A stretch of 64,000 nucleotides of DNA from the NCBI RefSeq assembly GCF_027579695.1, contig NC_083575.1, positions 66,935,154-66,999,153 on the forward strand, written 5' to 3'. The translations under genes were made by a program, and so were the position numbers. Positions 1 to 11,486 of the stretch are shown piece by piece. The stretch comes from Neoarius graeffei (Eukaryota; Chordata; Actinopteri; Siluriformes; Ariidae). The first letter of the stretch is position 1; the number at the start of each line of letters is the position of its first letter. The notes under the pieces are model-generated. The model saw nothing but the letters and a program-made list of their open reading frames with translations. It had not been told where the DNA came from and made no database searches.

Positions 1-519
1 TGTGGTCCATTATAAAACGTGAGGTCTACAAAGAGGGAAAACAGTACACCTCTCTGAACAGCGTCTGGGAGGCCGTGGTTGCTGCTGCACACAATGTTGG
101 TCGTGAACAGATAAAGAAATTGACAGAATCTATGGATGGAAGGCTTTTGAGTGTCCTCATGAAGAAGGGTGGCTATATTGGTCACTGATTTGTTTTTGTT
201 TTGTGTTTGAATGTCAGATATGTTTATTTGCAAATCTGGAGTTGTCATATCAGTGTACCTGGTGAAAATAAATAAGTGAAATGGCTACACATTTGGTTTT
301 TATTAAGTTGCCTAATAATTCTGCACAGTGAAAGTTACCTGAACACATACATATTCTCCTAAAATGGCCAAAACTAAAAACACTCAACCCACTCTAACTT
401 CCATACATATTCAGCTTTGATATTTATGAGTCTTTTTGTTTGATTGAGAACATAGTTGTTGTTCAATAATAAAACTAATCCTCAAAAATACAACTTGCCT
501 AATAATTCTGCACTCTGTG
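1..519 (+). mobile_element. Tc1/mariner-type element, right-hand part
   Basis: Bases 3-188 read as the last 61 residues of a Tc1-type transposase (starting WSIIKREVYK and ending KKGGYIGH) and then stop. A terminal repeat follows that contains CCTAATAATTCTGCAC twice (about 309-337 and 497-519), and the element ends at a TA. The rest lies outside the window. It is in an intron of mtg1, in the same orientation as the gene. The coding tail has no stop in the part that is visible. Confidence 0.8.
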
Positions 520-554
520 TATAGTATATAGGTTATGCATATCACGGATGTATA

Positions 555-756
555 AAACGAATATTAAAACATCAGCTGAAATTTGATTGTTGATTGCAAT
601 GCTATTGACCACAGCAGTGATTTCTTTTCATACTGCATTTTTCTGACTATCTTTGATGACACTTTTCAGTCTGCCAAATAAAAATAATGTGTTCTGTTGG
701 ACCTGTGGAATTAGAGCTTCTATTTCGAGAGTAGAGAAGTTTCTTTTCTTGGCCAT
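555..756 (-). pseudogene. Harbinger-type Myb/SANT DNA-binding protein, 5' remnant
   Basis: Read on the minus strand from the ATG at 756, the sequence starts MAKKRNFSTLEIEALIPQV and continues with the spacing of the Myb/SANT-like domain found in the second protein of PIF/Harbinger transposons and in the related NAIF1. A TGA replaces the expected tryptophan about 45 codons in, so it is broken. No Harbinger transposase is visible nearby. This is a relic in an mtg1 intron. Confidence 0.6.
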
Positions 757-973
757 ATTACACACCTCATCTCCATGTCATAAGATGTAGGGGCGTGACC
801 TCTAGACAAAGAATATTTAAATAACTATGGTTTTCAGCCACTACATTTATCATTGCCCGATCATTCTTGCACTGTGATTGGCAAGATACGAACGCTTCAT
901 GAATCACACATGAACCCTTTTGGACAATGACTTCTACGTTCGATTTATAAATGAGGGCCATTGTGAGATAGAC

Positions 974-1303
974 TGGTCAAAGTCACTCTCACACTAGGAT
1001 CTGGTCTTCCCAGGCAGTCTCCTGTCCCAGTACTAACCAACTCTTTAAGATGTATGGGTGTGGCGCTGATCTCCGTTTTGATAGCCCTCAGCCTCTCGCC
1101 TATACAGCTAGGGTTACAGTGGGGGGGCTAGTCCTCTGGTAACCGCGAGAGTTTGACTTCCCTGCTCGCATCTGTATTGCAGCGTGCCTTGCCAGATGGC
1201 AGTAGGTACCATTTTTATGATGGTCTTTGGTATGACCCGATCGTGAGTAGAACTCGTGATCTCCCGATCGAGAGATGGACATGCTAACCACTAGACCAAC
1301 TCT
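974..1303 (-). repeat. tRNA-derived SINE (type B), long copy
   Basis: Read on the minus strand it opens with a tRNA-like head (GGTCTAGTGGTTAGCATGTC, then a B-box-like GAGTTCTACTC) and continues with a body that recurs at 1320-1562, 10055-10190, 10622-10738 and 14909-15170. The tRNA head and repeated occurrence are seen directly; no named family is claimed. Confidence 0.75.
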
Positions 1304-1319
1304 CAGTAGATAGAGTGGT

Positions 1320-1562
1320 CAAAAAAAGTCAAAGTCCTTCCCGCACCATGTGGCGCATCGGGCGGCACCGATCTCCGTTTCCGTAGCCTTTGGCGTCTCA
1401 CCTATTACATAGCTAGGGTTACAGTGGGGGGCTAGTCCTCTGGTAACCACGAGAGTTTAACTCCCCACTCACATCTGTACTGCAGCGTGCCTTGCCAGAT
1501 GGTAGTAGGTACCATTTTTATGATGGTCTTTGGTATGACCCGACCGTGAATAGAACTCATGA
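1320..1562 (-). repeat. tRNA-derived SINE (type B), copy lacking its tRNA head
   Basis: Direct neighbour of the previous copy. It is flanked by a perfect 13-base duplication TAGATAGAGTGGT (1307-1319 and 1563-1575). The tRNA-like head is incomplete, as expected of a 5'-truncated retroposition product. Confidence 0.7.
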
Positions 1563-1707
1563 TAGATAGAGTGGTGGATGGAGCAAAAAATGTGACCATC
1601 TGGGGTACCTGTTCAGCACATACTGGTTTAGTGACGGGTCCGTAGCAATAACATTGTTAGTAACTGGTGTAAATTTGTAAGGAAATTCTTGTTTTGTTTT
1701 CCAACAG

Positions 1708-2312
1708 GTACCATACTGGACCACTTGGTTGGAGAAGAGATCATAGCTGATTATCTGCTTTTTTCACTCAACAGACTCCAGCGGTTTGGGTAGGTGAACT
1801 ATAGATGCTTGACATGTACTTTCTTTGCGACACACCCCTGAAAACTTATTCTTCTGCACTGACAACACGAAGTTAATGTTTTTGAAACAAATTGTAATTT
1901 ACCTTAAGAGCAGAGACATTAGATATTCAGAAATAATAGTTACGTGATATTAATTAAGAAATCTTGTATTTAACATTGTCTTCTCAGCTATGTGGCGAGG
2001 TATAATCTAGACACACCATCTGATGATATTCAACATGTGCTGAAGTGTATCGCTGTTAAGTTAGGCAAGACTCAGCGAGTGAAAGCCATCACAGGAGTAG
2101 GTGAGTGAGTGATCTCATTACTTGACTCAGTATCCAATGCCATTTGAGAATATTTTACAAAACAGAAATGCTGTGTTAGCCTGCAAGAAATTTATCTTAC
2201 TTTTAATTCCGTAGGCGACATTACTGTCAGAATGCCGAACTACACTGCTGCAGCGTATGACTTCATCAGAGCTTTCCGTAAAGGAGAGCTGGGCAAAGTC
2301 ATGCTTGACTGA
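1708..2312 (+). CDS. mtg1: Mitochondrial ribosome-associated GTPase 1, C-terminal exons (partial)
   Basis: Three exons, 1708-1789, 1988-2100 and 2215-2312, are joined by GT-AG introns with matching phases and end at TGA 2310-2312. The product reads ...LDHLVGEEIIADYLLFSLNRL, then GYVARYNLDTPSDDIQHVLK, KLGKTQRVK, GDITVRMPNYTAAAYDFIRA and GELGKVMLD. This matches the C-terminal region of MTG1, a circularly permuted mitochondrial GTPase that binds the inner membrane and assists assembly of the large mitoribosomal subunit (family knowledge). The G motifs lie upstream, outside the window. The fish protein stops right after VMLD, while the human one has a short extra tail. The gene ends tail-to-tail with sprn, a vertebrate-conserved arrangement that supports the call. 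Confidence 0.92.
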
Positions 2313-2405
2313 TAAAACATGAAACATGTTGCTTATGCTGATGAGAGATTCATGATATTCATGGTAATGGCAACTGTGATAATCCTGTATTTATATATTG
2401 ACTAA

Positions 2406-3632
2406 GACCCCGTCCACACGTAGCCGGGTATCTGCTAAATCGAAGGTATTTTTCTATGTTTTGGCCTGTCATCCACATGAAAACACATCAAAAACGAATA
2501 TTTTAAAAAACTCCGGGCAAAGTGAAGATTTTTGAAAACTCCGTGTATGCCTTTTCGTGTGGACAGAGATAACCGGAGGTTTGCGTTTTAGAATGTCACA
2601 ATCTGCGATAAAAAAATGACAACAAATCTGCCCTGACGTCAAACGTGCGACCTTTGTTTACTGCAGAAGCCAGATTAAGCATGGACTTAAGCTAGCCGCA
2701 CACTACGGCGATCCACGCGGTACCGAACCGACCCATTTCAGAGCCGACTCCCGACAGGGCACGCACATATCGCCCGACTGTTGACGAGTGCAGTCGCGAT
2801 TGAAGCGACACGTGACAACTTAATAGCTTTGTGATTGGCTATTGGATATAGTTACTGTTAAATCCAACACTTGAAGATGCTACAGGCTGAATTACAAATG
2901 ACACAACATGGAATATGTAGCGCACTATCTAGGCTGCATGAGCTATTATTTCCAACCTTAAATAGTGCACTTATATAGGGGAGTTAAAGCGATTTGGAAT
3001 TCAGCCACACAACTTGAGCAGAGTGGCTTTCCAGCCCACTGTGTCTATGGATAAAGCTTCAGTCTATGGAATTACAGTATATACCTGCATTAGGTGCTAC
3101 CAACACGTATTTCTCGCGCTAGAAATTGTGTTTAATGATGTCACGTGTTATATGCGAAAGATATGATTGGTTATTGCTAGCGACTCTCGCCGATCAGTCT
3201 GGCTCCCGATTAGTTTTTCGAATCGGCTGTGAGATTAGTCGGTACCATCGAAAACTAGTCTTTACGCCTGACTCGCGACTTCAGTTGGCTCGGTACGCTG
3301 AAAATCGGCATAGTGTGCGGCTAGCTAAAGAGTAATGGATCGGAGTAGTGCCTTGAAAGCGTTAATTATTGTGCAGGTGCTATTTACATCTTTAATTTTA
3401 GAAGCCCAACTACTGCTCCAAGAGCACAGGCGATGTGATTAGGGGGTAGGATTTGGGGAAATAATGCCATCTACAGGTTTGGAATGCTTATGAATGTGAT
3501 TGAAAACGCAGATGTTCGGTTATGTGTGGAAGGGATTTTTTTCGAAGACGAGGTGGTGTGGATAAAACATTTTTATAAACGGAGGGGGGGAAATGTTCGG
3601 TTTTAAAAATACCCGGCTACGTGTGTACATGG
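2406..3632. mobile_element. TIR element with a second TIR element nested inside
   Basis: The outer ends carry inverted copies of CACACGTAGCCGGGTAT (about 2413 and 3609-3626). The inside holds a second pair of inverted ends, GCTAGCCGCACACTA, at about 2692 and 3310-3328. Neither contains a transposase-like open frame; both look like non-autonomous MITEs of unassigned superfamily. The composite lies between the mtg1 stop codon and the first good poly(A) signal. Confidence 0.65.
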
Positions 3633-3715
3633 CATGAATTTGACTGCACTAAGATACTTTGGTGTTGTTTCTTATATTTCTCTGATGTAATATAAATTAA
3701 ATACTGTGTGCAAAC

Positions 3716-3721
3716 AATAAA
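3716..3721 (+). terminator. Candidate mtg1 poly(A) signal
   Basis: AATAAA is the first clear signal after the mtg1 stop, about 1.4 kb downstream, beyond the nested MITEs. If it is used, the MITEs are part of the mtg1 3' UTR. Confidence 0.35.
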
Positions 3722-3859
3722 ACATTTATATAAAACAGAATTTCCTATGTATTATTAAAACGGCACCTATAAATGAGTGATACAGTGAATAATTTCATTT
3801 TCAACATGCTCTAGCTATGATTTTCCCCAATCAGTCTGTGTGTGTATATAATATACACA

Positions 3860-5478
3860 CAGTCAAGCCGGAAAGTCTGCACACCCCTTTCACCTTCTCT
3901 ACGTTTTATTACGTTACAGACTTATTCTACAATAGATTGAGTTCATTTTTTGTCACAAAATTCTACACAAAATAGCCCATAATGACAAAGTGAAAGCAGG
4001 TTTTTAGAAAACATGCAATTTTATTTTACTGACAAAAATAAGTTATTTAGGGGTTACATACAGTATCTGTTCACACTCTTAGTCTAATACTTGGTTGATG
4101 CACCTTTGGCAGCAATTACAGCTTCAAGGTGTCTTGGGAAAGAAGCTATGAGTTTGGCACACTTGTTTCTGGAAATTTTGGCCATTCCTTTTGGCATATC
4201 CTTGCAAGCTCTGTCAGGTTGGATGGGGAGCATCGGTACACAGCCATTTTCAGCTCCTTCCACAGATGTTCAATTGGATTCAGGTCTGGGCTCTGGCTGG
4301 GCCACTCAAGGACATTCACAGACTTTCTCTGAAGCCACTCCTTTGTTCTCTTGGCTGTGTGCTTTGGGTCGTTGTCATGTTGGAAGGTAAACCTTCGCCC
4401 CAGTCTGAGGTCCAGCGTGCTCTAGAGCAGGTTTTCTTCAAGGATCTCGGTGTACTTGGTTGCATTCAGCTTTCCCTCGATCAGGATTAGTCGCCCTGTT
4501 CCCACTGCTGAAAAACATCCCTACATCATGATGCTGCCACCACGCTTCACTGTAGGGATGGCATTAGCCAGGTGATGAGCGGTGCCTGGTTTCCTCCAGA
4601 CATGACACTTGGTATTCAGGCCAAAAAGTTCAGTTTTGGTTTCATCAGACCAGAGAATCTTGTTTCTCATGGTTTTAGAGTCCTCTAGATGCCTTTTGGC
4701 AAACTCCAAGCGGGCTGTCATGTGCCTTTTATAAAGGAGTGGCTTCCATCTGGCCACTCTATCATAAAGGCCTGATTTGTGGAGTGCTGCCTGCATGGTT
4801 GATGATCTGAAAGGTTCTCCCCTCTCCACAAGAATATGCTGGAGCTCTGTCAGAGTGACCCTCAGGTTCCTGCTCACCTCCCTGGCCAAGGCCCGTCTTC
4901 CCCGATCGCTCAGTTTGGCTGGGCGGCCAGGTCTAGGAAGATTCTTGGTGGTTCCAAACTTCTTCCATTTACGAATGATGGTGGCTACTGTGCTCTTTGG
5001 GACCTGTAAAACTGCAGCAATTTTTCTGTACCCTTCTCCAGATCTATGCCTTGACACAATCCTGTTTCTGAGGTCTGCAGATAATTCCTTTGACCCCATG
5101 GCTTGGAGTTTGCTCTGACATGCCCTGTCAACTGTGGGACCTTATATAGGCAGGTGTTGGCAATATAATTGGAGGCCACAGGTGGACTCCAATTAAGTTG
5201 TAGAAACATCTTAAGCAGTATCAGTGGAAACAAAATGCACCTCGGCTCACTTTTGGGTGTCCTATCAAAGGGTGTGCACACTTTGTGTGCATATGATATT
5301 TTGCATTTTGATTTTTAATAAATTAGCACATTTAAAAACCTGCTTTCACTTTGTCATTATGGGCTATTTTGTGTAGAAATTTGTGACAAAAAATGAACTC
5401 AATCTATTGTAGAATAAGTCTGTAATGTAATAAAACGTGGAGAAGGTGAAAGGGGTGTGCAGACTTTCCAGCTTTATA
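3860..5478 (-). mobile_element. Tc1-like transposon with degenerate transposase
   Basis: Long inverted repeats of about 180-200 bases bound it (left end CAGTCAAGCCGGAAAGTCTG, right end the reverse complement with several changes), beside TA. The transposase runs on minus from ATG 5099 to TAG 4084. An N-terminal paired-type HTH (GYRKIAAVLQVPKSTVATII), a GRP linker and the first catalytic Asp (WSDETK) are intact. TGG to TAG then cuts the frame after GGSIMM, and further stops and a net frameshift follow. It cannot move by itself. Confidence 0.9.
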
Positions 5479-6551
5479 TAATATACAAAATTAGAGAGAG
5501 AGACACAATGATATTTCCAAGTCTGGGCATCTGAACATTTTCATAGTCTTGGTGAAAGTTGGTGGCAGAAAAATACAAGTTCATAACACCTCTTGGACAA
5601 TACAGTACTTAACAGATAATGGAAAAAAGTCACATAAAACTATTTCTATAGAATTCTAAAAATCTTATCTAACGGTTCGGGGATACGTTTGTCTTGTCAC
5701 ATTGTTTAATCTGTAATTGCATGACTAAATATAGAAGTTACATAGAAAGAGACAGCATTTATTTTAGTATGTCTTTGTATTGTGAGTTGCTAAAAGTATT
5801 ACGTAGAAATACATTAACAATATTCTATTACAAGTGTAAACAATTACAACTAGTATAAATTGCCCATTCATACAATATATAAACTAAACCTGTTTTAATA
5901 ATTTGTGATACAATATACTAGAAGTACTGCAAGAGTTTGTCTGACGAACAAGGCAGACAAAATCAGTTACACCGAATACGTAATAATAAAAACAGTAACT
6001 TAACTGCTTGTCTCATAACCCATTCTTTGCTGTGTTGACTAACCGCCTTACATGCCCTTAGAGATTAAAAGTCTTTGTTGTACTGTCATAATGTACCTTG
6101 ACGGTGTTTGTAATCTGTTAGCTAGCATTTGTTATTCAGCCTACTCTTTGATTTGAGTTGTGCATCTAGCTGAAAAGTGACTGAATGTTTGTAAGTAAAC
6201 ATTTTGTTATTGTGATATATCAAATACTGTGGTAAAAGGTTGAGACAAAAAATATTTTACATTGGCACATGGCTCCTATAAAGAAAAACAAGATGTAAGA
6301 TTATCTATCAGTCTAGAGTATGAAAACAATAAAGGAGACATAAATATTTGAATGTTAAAAGCCATTGAATTATTAATACTAAAATTTAAACACCCTTTAA
6401 TTCCTAGCATTGAAATGTATCACTTGGGGAAAACTGTGTTTTATTCGTTTTGAATTAACCTCCTTGAAATTTAAAGTAGCTTTATTAGAGTGATTAGATT
6501 CAGATTTTAGCTTTTCAGATAAAATTCACATTTTCAAAAATCAGTCACATA
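5479..6551. other. AT-rich intergenic stretch
   Basis: No gene, repeat family or structured element is recognised here. Confidence 0.5.
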
Positions 6552-7340
6552 TAGTACCAGTCAAAAGTTTGGACACACCTCCTCATTCATAGGTTTTTCT
6601 GTATTTTGACTGTTTTCTTCATTGTAGAACAATACTGAAGACATCAAAACTATGAAATAATATCTGGAACATGTACGGAATTATGCGGTAAACAAATTGT
6701 TGTTGTTGTGAGGCCCTTAGCTCCTCCTGGAGCATTGTCCATCGACAATCTCTCTCCTCTATCTCGTCCTGTCTTGGGCTAGCCTTTCAAGTGTCTCCCA
6801 AAGTCCAATCCCTCGTTCTCGTCATGGGAGATGGAAACAGGTAAAGCTGGCCAACAAGGCTCTGGTGAAGCTGCACAGGCCAATCACCCGTGCAGTGGAT
6901 TTTATTGGATTATAGAATCATCAGCGAACTTCAATGTGGTAAACAAATGTTAACAAAAAGAAAGTTTCATATTTTAGATTCTTCAAAGTAGCCAGTGTTT
7001 ACCTTGATGACGTTTTGTACACTATTGGCATTAACCAGCTTCATGAGGTAGTCACTTGGAATGCTTTTCAGTTAACAGCAGTGCCTCGTCAAAAGTTAAT
7101 TAGTGCAACTGCATGCCTTCTTAATGTATTTGAGCTCTAATAATTAGTAAATAATAAAAATACAGTAAATAGCCCTATTCCACAACTGTAGTAATCCATA
7201 TTATGTCAAGAACCGCTCAACTAAGTAAAGAGAAATGACATCCATCATTACTTTAAGACAAGAAGTGTCTTTTAATTAATAAAAATAAAGAAAAAACATT
7301 GAATTAGGAGGTGTGTAATCGTCATTTGCCTGGTACTGTA
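6552..7340. mobile_element. Non-autonomous Tc1-type element
   Basis: It starts with CCAGTCAAAAGTTTGGACAC and ends with the inverted GTGTGTAATCGTCATTTGCC-type terminus before TA. The fish Tc1 family with the CAGTCAAAAGTTTGGACACACC end is well known. There is no transposase frame; the middle is interrupted by a retroposon (6698-6937). An isolated single end of the same family occurs at about 19430-19463. Confidence 0.65.
6698..6937 (-). repeat. Retroposon fragment with target-site duplication
   Basis: 240 bases are flanked by a perfect 11-base duplication GGTAAACAAAT (6687-6697 and 6938-6948). Read on minus it ends in a (CAA)n tail. The minus-strand text looks like a LINE 3' end, but the family is not recognised. 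Confidence 0.55.
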
Positions 7341-7965
7341 TATTCAAATAGTTTTTCAGTGTTCAAAAATTCAGCTTAATATTTCATATATTCACCTGCT
7401 CATCCCAATGCTCATTTTCACCCAGTTAAGTTAGGCTTGTAAAATCACTTTAAAAATACATTACAGGAGAACTGAAGGCAAATGTTTTAACATAAAAATT
7501 CTATTTATCTAATTTTATTAAATATAGGAATGCATTTTTGATAGCTATTTTGTCGCTGCTATAGCAAGTTGAGTGTTTGAAATATGCTATGTAATATATC
7601 AGTCCATATGTCAAAGCAATGGCCGTAAACGAGATTTGTCAAGACCTGTGCAAGACATCGTAGGACGGAAGTAAAACATACAGCAGAAATCAAAGTGACC
7701 AACATCTGCCAACGTTGTCAAAAGACGCGCACACCCTCCTTCGAATGCTGATGTAATCAAGCCGGAAGTTTTGTTTGTTTTGATAGCACTCAGCAAAGTT
7801 TGAAAAAAGTAGGCAGTAATCGTCATTTAAACTCGTTTTTGTGCAATATTTTGTTTGGAAAACAGTTTTCAAAATGTCAGCACTGACACCTGGCTGACAC
7901 TTCACATTTCGAAGTCTCGTACAAGTCTCATGAAGATCGCGCGGATAAGTGACGCCTGCCGTGGA
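7341..7965. other. Intergenic, nothing recognised
   Basis: AT-rich sequence without a supported gene. Short open frames on both strands lack family features. Confidence 0.45.
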
Positions 7966-8323
7966 CCATCTCATCTCGTCTCATTATCTCTAGCCGCTTT
8001 ATCCTGTTCTACAGGGTCGCAGGCAAGCTGGAGCCTATCCCAGCTGACTACGGGCGAAAGGCGGGGTACACCCTGGCTGACACATAGACACAGACAACCA
8101 TTCACACTCACATTCACACCTATGGTCAATTTAGAGTCACCAGTTAACCTAACCTGCATGTCTTTGGACTGTGGGGGAAACCGGAGCACCTGGAGGAAAC
8201 CCACGCAGGCACGGGGAGAACATGCAAACTCCGCACAGAAAGGCCCTCGCCGGCCCTGGGGCTCGAACCCGTACCTTCTTGCTGTGAGGCGACAGCACTA
8301 ACCAGTACATTACCGTGCCGCCC
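7966..8323 (-). repeat. V-core SINE (Mermaid/Merman-like), copy 1
   Basis: Minus-oriented. The family consists of a tRNA-like head (GGCGGCACGGTGGTGTAGTGG with B box GGTTCGAGCCCC), a V-SINE core (GTTTGCATGTTCTCCCCGTG, CCCCCACAGTCCAAAGACAT) and a tail that ends in GATGAGATGA or GGATGGAT repeats. This copy lacks about 30 bases in the tail-side unique region, near 8080. Confidence 0.85.
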
Positions 8324-8900
8324 ACGGAATTGAATAACACGTTAATTAAGAAATAAAGCAAGTTTAAAAATGACTTCAGTTTTCCTTTAAGCCTGGAATG
8401 CAAGATCATGTGCTAATCAACAAGATATTTTTTTCCAAATCATTTTGCCTATCTCTGAAAAGCCCAGATATTTAACTTGTATTTTTTTCAAGTGAACTTG
8501 AAATTATTAATAATTAAATTACTTTTTAACAATCAAATATTTGTCCCTCTCTCGCTCTTTTTTTTTTTGCTTCAATGAAAGTGAAAATTGATTACATATC
8601 CAAGCAGAGTACTGTGCATGTTATACTCATATAACAGTGATAAAGTGAAATATATCCACAGTTTTACTAGCTTTTTACATGATCCGCTCATTTGATTTCG
8701 ATTCTTATATTTATTTTCCACTATTCCTGCTGAAACATAAGTATATAAATCAAGTCCTGTAAAAGCTTGTTTCAGTGTTGACTCTACAACTTCTAGACCG
8801 ATTTTCTTTATGAAGTCTAACACCATACATTAAATACTAGGAATACATATTGCACAGTTAACTTTAACTTTTCAAGCTCTCAAAGCGTCTGATTCCACCC
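8324..8900. other. sprn 3' flank and candidate poly(A) signal
   Basis: No gene is seen. On minus, AATAAA (8710-8715) lies about 190 bases past the sprn stop and could end its transcript. Confidence 0.4.
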
Positions 8901-9314
8901 TCAAGGAAGCAGAAAGTTGATTGGTAGTAACAATGAGAGCAGTCCACTATATTTGAACTCGTGAGTCACTGCGTTAGACGTCTGAGCGAGGTAAAGTTCC
9001 CAGTCAGTCCTGTTGCTGTAATAATTGTCCTCATTCTCGGAGCTGTCATCTGGTTTGCGTTGGGCCGAAGCGTACCATCCTCCAGCTCCCAGTGCTACTG
9101 CAGCACCAGCAGCAGCTGCTCCTGCCACCCTAACAGAAGATGAGCCACCGATACGGGATGAGCGACCACCGTGCGCGCTGCTTCGGATGGAACCTCTGGC
9201 AGAACCCCGAGCAGAACCCCTGGCACCTCCTCTACCACCTTTGGACATCACCTGGTCACACAGGAAAGCAGAGAGAAGCAGGAATATGCAGCAGGTGGCT
9301 AAAGCTCCGTTCAT
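8901..9314 (-). CDS. sprn: Shadoo, prion-related GPI-anchored protein (complete coding exon)
   Basis: A 137-residue protein. Residues 1-24 form a signal peptide (MNGALATCCIFLLLSAFLCD). Residues 25-54 are an Arg-Gly-Ser basic repeat tract (KGGRGGARGSARGSARGS). Residues about 61-79 are the Ala/Gly/Val hydrophobic segment typical of Shadoo and prion protein. N101 sits in a glycosylation sequon (NRT), and the last 15 residues (SGLLSLLLPINFLLP) fit a GPI-attachment signal. The size and order of parts match vertebrate Shadoo. The ATG at 9314 is chosen because translation before it crosses a good 3' splice site (TTTCAG ending at 9326), which fits the known intron in the 5' UTR and single coding exon. 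It would act at the neuronal cell surface (family knowledge). It sits tail-to-tail with mtg1, a conserved pairing. Confidence 0.93.
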   Translation of the reverse strand: MNGALATCCIFLLLSAFLCDQVMSKGGRGGARGSARGSARGSIRSSAHGGRSSRIGGSSSVRVAGAAAAGAAVALGAGGWYASAQRKPDDSSENEDNYYSNRTDWELYLAQTSNAVTHEFKYSGLLSLLLPINFLLP

Positions 9315-10054
9315 TCTGGAACAACCTGAAATAAAAAGCAACAGATCTTTTGTAAAAAAGGGTTGTTTGTAGCTCGTCAATAAGGATAAAAAGAAGAACT
9401 ACATGTGCGGTTTTTGACGAAACTGTATTTGAATTCCAGGTCTTTTTTGATCCGTCTCCTTGTTTGGAAGCACCTGCACACCTGTATTTCCTAAAGTTAG
9501 TACATTTTAATATGTTATGTAAGTGAAACACTTCTATTAGAAATTGGTTATTTTATGATTTAAAGCAGCATTAGGTAGAAATTTTACCTTAAAATATCAT
9601 CTTCAAAATAATTTTGATGATAAACTGATTTGTAATAGGGAGAATGGCTTGTCTTCTATTCCAAGTCCGCGCCTGGTTCGTCAGTTATAGCACCGTGTAA
9701 CTCTGGTGGTGTCCCTGAGACATCTTGTGAGAACTGTGTAATGCTTTACAGCACTGTGAGAACTGCATCATGTTCTACGGCATCACAGACAGTGACACTA
9801 CCAATAAGAAGAAGAAGCTAAATCAGTATTCTCAGTACAGACATCATGGCAGCAGCTGAGGTCAAGAGTCGAAAGAAGATGCTGTTGGAGGAAGCCAGCA
9901 ACAGAAAAAGTGAGTGTGACCAAGCAAGAGTACATCTTGGACTGGATTTTACTCACTGGTGAGAGTTAAGGGTGACAAAAGGCTCCATGACAGATGCCAA
10001 ACTGGGCTTCTTTCTGTTGAACGAGTAAGTAATATTACATTAGCTGCCATGTCT

Positions 10055-10190
10055 TGTCAAACTCTCGCAGTTACCAGAGGACCAGCCCCCCACTGTAACC
10101 CTAGCTATGTAATAGGCGAGAGGCCGAGGGTTACAGAAATGGAGATCGGCACCGCCTAATGCGCCATACAGTGCGGAAAGGACTTTAGAC
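10055..10190 (+). repeat. Type B SINE, truncated
   Basis: The opposite orientation of the copies near 1-1.6 kb, without the tRNA-like head. Confidence 0.6.
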
Positions 10191-10195
10191 TTTAG

Positions 10196-10400
10196 ACACG
10201 TCTTGTTACATTACAGTTACTTAGCAGGCGCTCTTACCCAGAGTGACGTACAACATACCCAGAGCAGCCTGGGGAGCAGTTGAGGGTTAGGTGCCTTGCT
10301 CAAGGGTACTTCAGCTATTGCTGCTGGTCCAGGGAATCAAACTGGCAACCTTTTGGTCTCAAATCTGCTTCTCTAACCATTAGGCGATGAGCTTCCCTGT
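10196..10400 (-). repeat. tRNA-derived SINE (type C)
   Basis: Read on minus it opens with a tRNA-like head (AAGCTCATCGCCTAATGGTT, then GGTTGCCAGTTTGATTCCC) and carries a body shared with 43238-43427 (ACAACATACCCAGAGCA). Both copies lie inside older transposons. Confidence 0.65.
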
Positions 10401-10621
10401 GTCTTGTGTTGTTGCGCTTGCTTGATGTTTAACTGTATTAGCAAAGTTGTTAACTTGCAAGCTTTTGATCATACTGTAAGCCAATTCGGTCCATTTCCAA
10501 CAGAGGTTTAACTGTTAGCTACATCTCGAGCAAACTTGCTAGATAACACTCAGGCATTGACACTAGTAATAAGTCCTCTTGCGTTGGTTGCTGTTTAGCT
10601 TTGTTGCATCACTCTGTGTCG

Positions 10622-10738
10622 TGTCAAGTCAAGTCAAAGTCCCTCCCATGCCAGGATCTGATCTTCCTAGGCAGTCTCGTGCCCCAGTACTAACCAGCTC
10701 TTGAGGCACGTGGATGTGGTGCCGGTCTCTGTTTTTAT
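10622..10738 (-). repeat. Type B SINE fragment
   Basis: The 3' portion only (CAGGATCTGATCTTCC... to TGGTGCCGGTCTCTG), matching 974-1090. Confidence 0.55.
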
Positions 10739-10907
10739 ATGAATTACACTCTGCAACAAAATGAATCAGGAGCAAAAAATACCAATTCTCGGTTCATGGG
10801 GCTTTAAAATAACTACTTACTAGATGTAAGGCCCTTGAAATATAATAGTGGAAATCTATTTTGTTCTAGCAAGTTTGAGATTTGAAAAACCTGACCAGCT
10901 AACCTTC

Positions 10908-11486
10908 ACCGTCCACTTTATTAAGAACACTTGTACTCTTGCGCATTCGTGCAGTTATCTAATCAACCAATCATGTGGCAGCAGCACAATGTAACAAGAG
11001 TGCTCTGAGAGCACAATATCCCCCACTGGTAACTATATCTATGCTATAAAGCCATAACTCTGGTAAAATGTGACTGAATTGAACGAAACTGCAATATGCA
11101 TATTACCGGCATATAAGAAAGAATCCTGCCAAGTTTTGTGAAATTCCTCCAAAAATTGTGAGAGGAGTTGATTTCAGAACTCTTCCTGGGATGGATGGAC
11201 GGACATCGCCACGACATAATCCCTCTTCAGGCCTTTTGGCCAGCGGGGGATAAAAACTGAGACAGATAGAGGTCAAGAGCTTCAGTTAATGTTCACATCA
11301 AACACCAGAATGGGGAAAATGTAATCAACAACCATGCCTTGGGTAAAGTCAGATATCACATTTTTTTTTACTTCATTCTGATGCTTGATGTGAAAATTAA
11401 CTGAAGCTCTTCACCTGTATTTGCATGATTTTATGCATTGTGCTGCTACATGATTGGCATTCCTAATAAAGTGGACTGTGAGTGTG
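10908..11486. mobile_element. MITE with a nested inverted-repeat element
   Basis: The ends are inverted copies of GTCCACTTTATTAGGAACAC (about 10908-10932 and 11462-11483). A nested unit at about 11003-11255 has inverted ends around TATCCCCC(A/G)CTGG. There is no coding frame. A right-end fragment of the outer family lies at 19266-19368. Confidence 0.6.

Larger units (their letters stand above)
9560..10610 (+). mobile_element. TTAA-type element with first-exon remnant, copy 1
   Basis: It begins TTAA-AGCAGCATTAGGTAG and is shared with 53330-54000. At about 9847 an ATG opens a short basic frame (MAAAEVKSRKKMLLEEASNR), followed by a decayed copy of the pattern W-x-E-L-K...D-A-x-L-G-F-F-L-L, then a GT-like site. 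This is the layout of a first coding exon of a transposon gene whose later exons are absent. Two SINEs (10055-10190, 10196-10400) interrupt it; homology to the other copy resumes at about 10406. The right end is not recognised. Confidence 0.55.

Noticed and set aside
974-1303. tRNA-like sequences at SINE heads (also near 11950, 14750, 21430, 43400)
   Set aside because: A and B boxes are present but the cloverleaf is not complete and each is followed by a SINE body; these are SINE heads, not tRNA genes.
3126-3335. A 69-codon open frame inside the nested MITE
   Set aside because: It spans the inverted end of the inner element and matches no transposase.
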